Assembly: GCA_035759745.1 (NCBI GenBank)
Contig: DASTUF010000014.1
Span: 1-64,000 of the forward strand
Origin: CAMLHP01 sp035759745
Lineage (GTDB): Bacteria > Gemmatimonadota > Gemmatimonadetes > Gemmatimonadales > GWC2-71-9
Reading direction: 5' to 3'
DNA length: 64,000 nucleotides
Shown here: in pieces, positions 58,285 to 64,000 of the stretch
Position numbering within the stretch: position 1 is the stretch's first letter
How the letters are laid out: every line of letters starts with the position of its first letter
Position numbers and translations under genes: made by a program
The notes under the pieces: model-generated
What the model saw: only the letters and a program-made list of their open reading frames with translations
Databases searched by the model: none
What the model was told of the DNA's origin: nothing

Positions 58285-59442
58285 ATGCGAAGATCCGTGG
58301 TGTTCCTGGCGATTGCCTTGCTTGCAGTTGCGTGCGGTGAGTCCCAGTCGGCGCGGGAGGCAACCCAGCTGCCGGATCCAACCCAACTGCAGCTGCTCTG
58401 GCGTCGGTCGGCGCAGCATTATCCGGGGAGGCACTTGTCGGTCGCCGTGCTGTCGCCCTGCGCGATCTGGACGACCGGCATGGAGGGCTCGGCGTGGAGC
58501 TGCGGCGGTGACTCGTTGCTATCGCTGCCGATGGGGGAGGGGCCGGGAGAGTTCATCCAGCCCTGGCTGGCCGCAGCCTGGGGACCCGATTCGGTCGCCA
58601 TCTGGGATGCGAGGCTCCGTCGGCTCAGTATTCTCGCGGCAGACGGTTCTCTCGGCCGAGTCGTCGCCTTGCCAATTTCGGCGGAGCAGGGCCGAATGGC
58701 CGGCATCTTCCATCGCGACACGACGCTTCGGGTGTGGACCAATCCGTTTCCATTGGCGTTCGGCAACACGGCTGTCGATTCGGTCGGGCATGTATGGGCG
58801 CTGCGGCCCGGGGAAGCGAACCCGGGGACGGCGCTCGTTTCGTTTCCGGGCCCCCGCTCCACGATCATTCAGGACGAGCGCACTTTCTCACGGGTGGACG
58901 CACCAGTCCGCCGAAAGCCGCTGGTCGTGGCGCTCGCGGATGGGACGCTGCTGGTCGGATCGACCGGTTCCGATACGGTCACGGTGCATGACTGGAATGG
59001 AGCGGTGCTCGACACGCTGGTACTGGGCCTGCCGTCCGAGCCGGTGACCAGCGACGATCGCTCGCGCTACGCGGATTCGGTCCGGAAATCATTTCGGGAC
59101 GAACTGGCGGGGCAGCAGCTCGGCGCCGAGCTCAACGCGTTCTTCCTGGATCGTGCCGAGCAGATCATCGATGCCGCGGAGTGGCCGGCCACGCGCCAGC
59201 GACTCGACCTGATCGCTGCTGGCCAACAGGACGAGTTCTGGGCACTCATGCCCGGATTTGGTATCGGGTACGAACGTGAATGGCGGGCGTATCGGTCGAA
59301 CGGCTCGGTGCGCGCCCGCTATCATGTGCCGCACGCCGGCAGCGTCAGGGCTGCCGCAGTAACGGGTGACACGCTGACGACGCTGGAGGTGCAGTTCTTC
59401 CAGGACACTGTGAGTCTGGCGCAATATGTAGTGGGGCGGTGA
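58285..59442 (+). CDS. Lipoprotein, probable six-bladed beta-propeller
   Basis: A 385-residue exported lipoprotein with signal MRRSVVFLAIALLAVAC. The mature part has regular propeller-like strand blocks (FIQPWLAAAWGPDSVAIWDA, LRRLSILAADGSLGRVVALP, VDSVGHVWALRPGE, KPLVVALADGTLLVGSTGSD). Such proteins are multi-copy in Gemmatimonadota-like genomes and have no assigned function. No ribosome site is obvious before ATG. Confidence 0.72.
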   Translation: MRRSVVFLAIALLAVACGESQSAREATQLPDPTQLQLLWRRSAQHYPGRHLSVAVLSPCAIWTTGMEGSAWSCGGDSLLSLPMGEGPGEFIQPWLAAAWGPDSVAIWDARLRRLSILAADGSLGRVVALPISAEQGRMAGIFHRDTTLRVWTNPFPLAFGNTAVDSVGHVWALRPGEANPGTALVSFPGPRSTIIQDERTFSRVDAPVRRKPLVVALADGTLLVGSTGSDTVTVHDWNGAVLDTLVLGLPSEPVTSDDRSRYADSVRKSFRDELAGQQLGAELNAFFLDRAEQIIDAAEWPATRQRLDLIAAGQQDEFWALMPGFGIGYEREWRAYRSNGSVRARYHVPHAGSVRAAAVTGDTLTTLEVQFFQDTVSLAQYVVGR

Positions 59443-59454
59443 GGCCATTCGTCG

Positions 59455-59488
59455 CGTCCAGCCGTCCAGCCGTCCAGCCGTCCAGCTT
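59455..59488. repeat. Octanucleotide array CGTCCAGC
   Basis: Four in-phase units of CGTCCAGC directly follow the stop of the propeller lipoprotein and precede the helicase promoter region. This is the only array here with an 8-base unit. Confidence 0.8.
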
Positions 59489-59495
59489 TCCAGCC

Positions 59496-59504
59496 GCTAC
59501 TATT
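59496..59504 (+). promoter_or_regulatory. Putative -10 element of helicase gene, leaderless
   Basis: GCTACTATT is only 4 bases before the helicase ATG, and no Shine-Dalgarno is seen. If it is the -10 element the mRNA would be leaderless. Confidence 0.35.
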
Positions 59505-59508
59505 CCCC

Positions 59509-62058
59509 ATGCACCCCACCCGCGACCATCATCTTCCCGTCGATCCCGAGGCCTACCGCCGAGCACCGCATCGGCACGGCCGGGTCATCGTCATCGCCCC
59601 CACGCGCGCCGCGTGTGAGACCATCGAACTGGCGCTGGGTCTGCACCTCGACACCCTGTTGGAACGGGAGCACGGGACCGAGCTGCGCACCTGGGCCGAG
59701 GCGGGGCTGGCGTTCGGCATCGTAGCGGGCACCGGCACCGGCAAGACGCTGGGCATACGGCCGATCGCCGAGGCGATTCTGCGGGAGTCGCTGAGGGTCG
59801 GGGTAGTGAATCGTGAGCGCGAAGCCACGCCCGAGACGCCGTCATGGAACGTGGTGATCGTCACCACCGGCATCGCCCGGCGCTGGTTCCAGGACGAGCT
59901 GATCAGCGGCCACGACACCGTGATCGTGGACGAGATCCACCAGACGTCCGCGGAACTGGAGCTGTGCCTCGCCCTCGGCAAGCGGGCCGGCTGTCGATTC
60001 ATCTGGCTCAGCGCCACGGTCGATCCCTCCTTCTATTCCAGCTACCTCCAGAGCCGCGAAGTGCTGGAGACGTCGGCCTTCGACCCGAAGCTCAAGGCAC
60101 GGGTCGAGGTGGTGGCGAAGAAGCCGCAGGAGTTCCTGGACGCGGAATTCGTACGCCGAGCCATCAAGCAGAAGCGGGGCGTGGCGGTGTTCGTGCCGAC
60201 CCGCGCTGAAGTCGAGCAACTCGCCGAAGGACTGGGGGAGCAGTGGAAGAGGCTTACCACCGCGTTCTACCACGGGGGCGAGCCGATTCGGGTAATCCGG
60301 CCCTTCCTGGAAGGGGAGGTGGAGCATCCGTGGCTGCTGGCGATGACCGCCGCGGGCCAGAGTGCGCTCAATCTTCGCGGGCTCGACACCGTGGTGATCT
60401 ACGACGCGCGCTACGGCAACGTGGTGGACCGCGGGCGCAATGTGCTCCACCGGCTCTACCTCGGCGCCAACGAGATCCTGCAAATGGCGGGGCGGGTGCA
60501 CGGGCGGGTGCGCAATGGTGAGGTCTGGATTCTCAGCGATCGAGACCTGCACTTCGAGGCGCTCCGTCCGGGGCCGCCGGAGTTCCAGCTGGCGGGTGAC
60601 GCCGAGCGGGTGGCGGTGACCTGCGCCGCGATCGGGGTCGATGCATCGGAGCTCGACCTGCCGGTGCCGCTGGACCGGATCGCCTATCGCCGCGCGGTTG
60701 AACTGCTCACCAGCCGGGGGCTGATCGAGAACGGCCGCCTCACGGGCTACGGCAAGTCGGTCGAGGCGATGCCGGTGGACCGTTCGTGGGGCGAGATGCT
60801 GGTGAGTGCCGAAGGCGACCTGGTGCCGGTGGTGGCGGTATGCTCCAACATCGACTCCCTGCACCGGATGACCCGCGACGAGCGCGACCTGCACGGGCTG
60901 GTGGCCAACGGCAGCGACCACCTCACGGCCTACAACGTGTTCGCTGAAGCGGTGAACCAGCACGGGTACCTGGGCGAAGTGTACGGGCTGCCGCGCCACC
61001 TGTTCGAGGACGGACTGGCCGACTGGGCTGAGCGGCGGGGTGTCCTGGTCAAGGCCATCGAGGACATCGCGCTGGGCACGGCGTCGGTGTATCGGGCTCT
61101 GGAGCTGCCGCTGCCGAAGACCTTTGCCCACGCATCGAAGGATGTCCGGCAGCAGTTCTCCGAACTGGTCGCGCGGATCATGCCGTTCGACCTGGTGATG
61201 GACGAGCGCACGGCCAGCGGACAGGAGGCTCGGGTCTCGCGCACGTCGGTGGCGGGCAGCTGGGGCGCGGTGGCAGGATCGCTGCGCTGGTTTGCCGACC
61301 GCTGGGGGACGCCGCGTGCCGCCATCGAGGGCACCACGCTGTCGTACGAGCTGGTGCAGCGCCACGCCACGTGGGGACCACCGGTGCTGGAGGTGGGAGG
61401 GCCGAGGAAGCACCAGCGAGTGCAGGTGGCACGCACCCGCGAGTACTTCGGCTTCGAGCTGGACAGCGACAGGAAGTCGATCGAAGGTCGCTTTCCTGCC
61501 GAGCACCAGGAGGCGGCGCTCAAGGCTCTGGCGTCGGCGCTGCTGGCCGGTGACACGGTGCACTCCGACCAGGGGCGCATCCGCCGCGCCGCCGAAACGC
61601 TGGACGAATACTGGCGCCGGAGTGGCGGGCGGCTCGCGGTCGCGTCGGAGGAATCGCTGCAGGCGCTGGTCGCCTCGCAACTCGAGGCCGAGGGCGTGAA
61701 CAGCTGGGAGACGTTTATCCGCGCGCGGGTCGCGCTCGATATGGATGCGCTGATCGACAACGCGATGCGGGCGGAGCTGGACGCGCTGCCTAACAGCGCC
61801 CGGATCAAGGGCGACGTGGTCCCGCTGACCTACGACGTGGTGAAGGGCAGGGCGGTGGTGCGGTTGACCTTGCGTGAGGGCCAGGTGCGCCGAGTGCGCG
61901 CCGGGGACCTGCCGGAAGTGGACCGGCCGCTGGTCTTCGAGGTCCGTCGGGGAAACCACGGGCCGCTCAGGGCCGATACGCTGGACGATCTGCGGTCGCA
62001 GCTGGAGCGGCAGCCGCCCCGCCGGCATCAGCAGCACCGGCGAGGCGGGCGGCGCTAG
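59509..62058 (+). CDS. DEAH-box ATP-dependent RNA helicase (HrpA/HrpB-like)
   Basis: An 849-residue superfamily 2 helicase. Walker A is AGTGTGKT (near 74-80), motif II is DEIH (141-144), motif III is LSATVDPS, and motifs V and VI include MTAAGQSALNLRGLDTVVIYD and QMAGRVHGRV. The C-terminal half contains helicase-associated (HA2-like) helical regions and a strongly charged end (RRHQQHRRGGRR). It unwinds RNA or RNA-DNA; the exact role is unknown. It differs from classical HrpA in the DEIH box and a long insert after Walker A. Confidence 0.87.
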   Translation: MHPTRDHHLPVDPEAYRRAPHRHGRVIVIAPTRAACETIELALGLHLDTLLEREHGTELRTWAEAGLAFGIVAGTGTGKTLGIRPIAEAILRESLRVGVVNREREATPETPSWNVVIVTTGIARRWFQDELISGHDTVIVDEIHQTSAELELCLALGKRAGCRFIWLSATVDPSFYSSYLQSREVLETSAFDPKLKARVEVVAKKPQEFLDAEFVRRAIKQKRGVAVFVPTRAEVEQLAEGLGEQWKRLTTAFYHGGEPIRVIRPFLEGEVEHPWLLAMTAAGQSALNLRGLDTVVIYDARYGNVVDRGRNVLHRLYLGANEILQMAGRVHGRVRNGEVWILSDRDLHFEALRPGPPEFQLAGDAERVAVTCAAIGVDASELDLPVPLDRIAYRRAVELLTSRGLIENGRLTGYGKSVEAMPVDRSWGEMLVSAEGDLVPVVAVCSNIDSLHRMTRDERDLHGLVANGSDHLTAYNVFAEAVNQHGYLGEVYGLPRHLFEDGLADWAERRGVLVKAIEDIALGTASVYRALELPLPKTFAHASKDVRQQFSELVARIMPFDLVMDERTASGQEARVSRTSVAGSWGAVAGSLRWFADRWGTPRAAIEGTTLSYELVQRHATWGPPVLEVGGPRKHQRVQVARTREYFGFELDSDRKSIEGRFPAEHQEAALKALASALLAGDTVHSDQGRIRRAAETLDEYWRRSGGRLAVASEESLQALVASQLEAEGVNSWETFIRARVALDMDALIDNAMRAELDALPNSARIKGDVVPLTYDVVKGRAVVRLTLREGQVRRVRAGDLPEVDRPLVFEVRRGNHGPLRADTLDDLRSQLERQPPRRHQQHRRGGRR

Positions 62059-62062
62059 CGCG

Positions 62063-62566
62063 TCAGTGGCCCCGCGTCTCTCCCGGCGCGAGATGCGTGG
62101 CCAGCCCCACGCCCTGCAGTCCCTTCGGCAGCGCGCCCTCGATGCCGGCGAGGTTGATGGTCTGGGCGTACAGGGTCTGGATCCCCTTCAGGGTCTCGGC
62201 CTCGTCGGCTTCGGCCACGTCAGGGAGCGTGACGCGCCCAGCGATGACCGCGGGCAGGAGGGGGTGCCAGTGCCTCTGCTGGTCGCGGGGCAGCGCGGCG
62301 AAGTGCGCCGAGTCGATGGCCCATTCCACTTCCACGAGCGGCGCTCCCTCGCTGGTGGTGCGAAACACCAGCCCTTGCAGGACACCCGGCTCCAGCTGCT
62401 TGAACCAGTGATGGGCCTCGTAGCGGACGCCATCGAGCCAGTGGATGGCGTGCACGTGAGTGGTGAACTGACTGAGCGGATTGGTGGGCGTGGTGTCCTG
62501 CGCGGCGAGGCCCGCGGGAGCGAGCAGCAGGGCGGCCAGCGCGACCGCGTTAGGCAAGCGGATCAT
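62063..62566 (-). CDS. DUF1264 (oil-body-associated-like) secreted protein
   Basis: A 167-residue exported protein with signal LPNAVALAALLLAPAGLAAQ. The DUF1264 core is HAIHWLDGVRYEAHHWFKQL, then LVEVEWAIDSAHFAALPRDQ and RHWHPLLPAVIAG. Relatives include plant oil-body-associated proteins, with no known biochemistry. Divergent from the MarR regulator with a shared palindromic operator, so it is probably that regulator's target. Confidence 0.85.
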   Translation of the reverse strand: MIRLPNAVALAALLLAPAGLAAQDTTPTNPLSQFTTHVHAIHWLDGVRYEAHHWFKQLEPGVLQGLVFRTTSEGAPLVEVEWAIDSAHFAALPRDQQRHWHPLLPAVIAGRVTLPDVAEADEAETLKGIQTLYAQTINLAGIEGALPKGLQGVGLATHLAPGETRGH

Positions 62567-62586
62567 GACTGGACTCCGGTAAAAGG

Positions 62587-62624
62587 TTGACTACAATACT
62601 TAGGAGTCCTAACTATATTGTCAA
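62587..62624. promoter_or_regulatory. Palindromic operator between DUF1264 gene and marR
   Basis: A 38-base imperfect palindrome: TTGAC-ACAATA outer arms and a perfect core TTAGGAGTCCTAA (62600-62612). TATATTG (-10-like, 62614-62620) lies inside it. This is the shape of a MarR-family autoregulatory operator covering divergent promoters. Confidence 0.78.
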
Positions 62625-62635
62625 GCGGAGATCAT

Positions 62636-63388
62636 GTGACCACTCGACTCGGCCCTCCCCGGCCAACCGAACCCGCCCTCGCTGACCAGGTCTTCACTGG
62701 CCTGGCCAAGATGGGCATCGCCCTGCGCAGCCAGGCGTGGGATACGTGGGGCCCCCAGGAGCTGACCCCAACCCAGGGTGCCATTCTCGCGGTGCTGGCG
62801 CGGCGCGGCGAGGCGGTCCGTCCTGGCGCCATCGCCCGGGAGCTTGCAGTGACTGCGCCGACGGTGAGTGACTCGGTGAAGGTGCTGGCGGCGAAGGGGC
62901 TGCTGCAGGTGAGAAGGGCAGCCGACGATTCCCGGGCCCGGGCCATCACCCTGACGGACCGTGGACGGCGGGCAGCCAGGCAGACGCGGGAGCTCCCCGA
63001 GGCCATGGCGCAGGCGGCAGCCGCGCTCAACCTGGACGAACAGGCGGCGCTGCTCAAGGCGCTGATGACGATGATCCGGGAGCTTCAGGTGACGGGGAAG
63101 CTGCCGGCGGCGCGGATGTGTGTGACCTGCAGGTTCTTCCGGCCCAACGCTCATCCGGGCAAGCCGATGCCGCACCATTGCGACTTCGTTGATGCCGCTT
63201 TTGGCGACCGTGCACTCCGGCTCGACTGTCCGGAGCACGAGCGCGCCGAGCTGGCGGCGATGGATCAGGCGTGGGAAGAGTTTCGGGAGGCGCCACTCAG
63301 TCGTGGCCGGGCCGACCTTACGCCGGAAGCAGCGTCAGCCACCAGCGGTCGAAGCCCTCGTGGAGGGCGCCGCGCGACGAACCGATGA
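62636..63388 (+). CDS. MarR family transcriptional regulator with C-terminal Cys-rich segment
   Basis: A 250-residue regulator. The winged helix has GAIARELAVTAPTVSDSVKVL and LLQVRRAADDSRARAITLTD (the wing). An extra C-terminal domain has CVTCRFFRPNAHPGKPMPHH-C and LDCPEH. These Cys/His residues could bind a metal or sense redox state, which is unusual for MarR. GTG at 62636 follows GGAG. Its 3' end overlaps the TetR gene by 71 bases. Confidence 0.88.
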   Translation: MTTRLGPPRPTEPALADQVFTGLAKMGIALRSQAWDTWGPQELTPTQGAILAVLARRGEAVRPGAIARELAVTAPTVSDSVKVLAAKGLLQVRRAADDSRARAITLTDRGRRAARQTRELPEAMAQAAAALNLDEQAALLKALMTMIRELQVTGKLPAARMCVTCRFFRPNAHPGKPMPHHCDFVDAAFGDRALRLDCPEHERAELAAMDQAWEEFREAPLSRGRADLTPEAASATSGRSPRGGRRATNR

Positions 63389-63851
63389 GCATCGCCGCAC
63401 CCAGTCCGTCCAGCATGGCCCACGTGGCGCGGGCCTCGGCGCTGGTGACCACAGGAAGAGTGAGTGCACTGGCAATGGCTGCGGCGAAAACGGCGAGTTG
63501 GTCGGCGCCAGGCTCGAGTGCGGAGCGGACCACCTTGTCGCTTGCGCCGAGGAGTGAAAGTCGCGCAGCGAGCTCGCCGGAGGATTCCTCGCGTTCCAGT
63601 TCCTTCCACAGTCGATCCAGCGCGGTGGTTCCGGTCCCGGTCAGCACCCCGGTGCGCTGATCGGCCGCGTCGTGGACCAGCGATCGGGCGACTTCCGCCA
63701 GCAGCGCAGTGCGGCCCTTGAAGTGGTAGTGCACCAGGCCCTTGGCGCATCCTGCCGCACGCGCGACACGCTCGGTGCTCCACGCATCCAGCCCTCCCCG
63801 GGTGAGGAGGGTGCGCGCAGCATCGAGGATCCGCGCGCGCTTGTCGCTCAT
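63318..63851 (-). CDS. TetR family transcriptional regulator
   Basis: A 177-residue regulator. The N-terminal helix-turn-helix is ILDAARTLLTRGGLDAWSTE...AAGCAKGLVHYHFKGR, with a variable C-terminal ligand domain of alpha helices. ATG at 63851 overlaps the ArsR-like stop (ATGA), so the two regulators are co-translated. It overlaps the convergent marR by 71 bases. Confidence 0.9.
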   Translation of the reverse strand: MSDKRARILDAARTLLTRGGLDAWSTERVARAAGCAKGLVHYHFKGRTALLAEVARSLVHDAADQRTGVLTGTGTTALDRLWKELEREESSGELAARLSLLGASDKVVRSALEPGADQLAVFAAAIASALTLPVVTSAEARATWAMLDGLGAAMLIGSSRGALHEGFDRWWLTLLPA

Positions 63852-64000
63852 ACCTCGCGCACCGCCTGCCGGTCGCGCTCGAGTTCCTGCTCGACGCGGC
63901 CGCACATGATGTCACAGAGCTGGGCGATCTCCTGGTCGGCGATGCCGTAACGCACAAATGGACCTTCCCTCTGGCGGCGAACCAGCCCGGCCGCGTGAAG
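63848..64000 (-). CDS. ArsR-type winged-helix regulator (5' end outside window)
   Basis: Only the last 50 residues are visible. LHAAGLVRRQREGPFVRYGI is the wing of an ArsR/SmtB regulator, followed by QLCDIMCGRVEQEL. Two Cys residues in the tail might bind metal. Coupled to the TetR gene by ATGA. Confidence 0.7.
   Translation of the reverse strand, partial: LHAAGLVRRQREGPFVRYGIADQEIAQLCDIMCGRVEQELERDRQAVREV

Noticed and set aside
59842..62037. 731-codon frame opposite the helicase
   Set aside because: Shadow of the helicase; no coherent domain.

Overview
This is a high-GC, gene-dense bacterial chromosome segment with 53 protein-coding genes called here and no rRNA, tRNA, CRISPR array or insertion sequence that I can see. 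Gene content suggests Gemmatimonadota or a close FCB-group relative. The pointers are a fused E2-E1 2-oxoglutarate dehydrogenase (kgd type), a NagB-LmbE fusion, a fused BCKDH E1 alpha/beta, many small secreted proteins and lipoproteins, an OmpA-like protein with thrombospondin type 3 repeats, and a recurring GCTAnnTT -10-like motif that recalls the Bacteroidetes TAnnTTTG element. This assignment is inference; there is no marker gene to prove it.

Layout. 1-7 kb: a secreted virginiamycin-B-lyase-like propeller (partial), gluQ, a dicarboxylate/glutamate symporter, the non-oxidative pentose phosphate pair tkt-tal, and an HNH nuclease. 7-14 kb: kgd, then a periplasmic binding lipoprotein translationally coupled to a hybrid histidine kinase. 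14-22 kb: glpD, the fadI-fadJ beta-oxidation pair, and a lipoprotein with NagB-LmbE. 22-29.5 kb: a PLP decarboxylase with a Rieske oxygenase, a TonB-C lipoprotein, an M28 peptidase, the TIGR02587/TIGR02588 membrane pair, and proline dehydrogenase. 29.5-41 kb: rsgA, a DUF937-OmpA protein, a MazG-like protein, DJ-1, an amidohydrolase, two tandem TPR paralogues with an S41 protease, and fused branched-chain E1. 41-52.5 kb: a Ser/Thr kinase, an MscS-like channel, lon, a degenerate GGDEF protein with a TrmB-like regulator, and three poorly known proteins. 52.6-57.5 kb: a short selenoprotein with pfkA, and a pterin/folate cluster (PTPS, PCD, pabB, pabA, and the divergent cyclo-ligase). 57.5-64 kb: secreted proteins, a DEAH helicase, a DUF1264 protein, and MarR, TetR and ArsR regulators.

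The two observations I rate highest are these. (1) At 52661-52903 there is an unannotatable-by-default SelW/Rdx-family gene whose redox motif is CVVU. An in-frame TGA sits exactly where relatives carry the second Cys. Fifteen bases downstream a perfect 7-bp hairpin with loop GGTCT looks like a bacterial SECIS element. (2) Short tandem arrays, mostly of 7-base units (TCAGGGA, GTGGGGA, TAGGGCG, AGTGAGA, TTAGGGG), occur at more than ten gene boundaries. Several face each other as inverted arms between convergent genes, and their TAG, TGA or TAA trinucleotides serve as the stop codons of adjacent genes.

Gene starts were chosen by protein family and ribosome-binding site, so several differ from the longest open frame. 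Three genes (gluQ, tkt, TIGR02587) appear to lack an ordinary start codon where one is expected.
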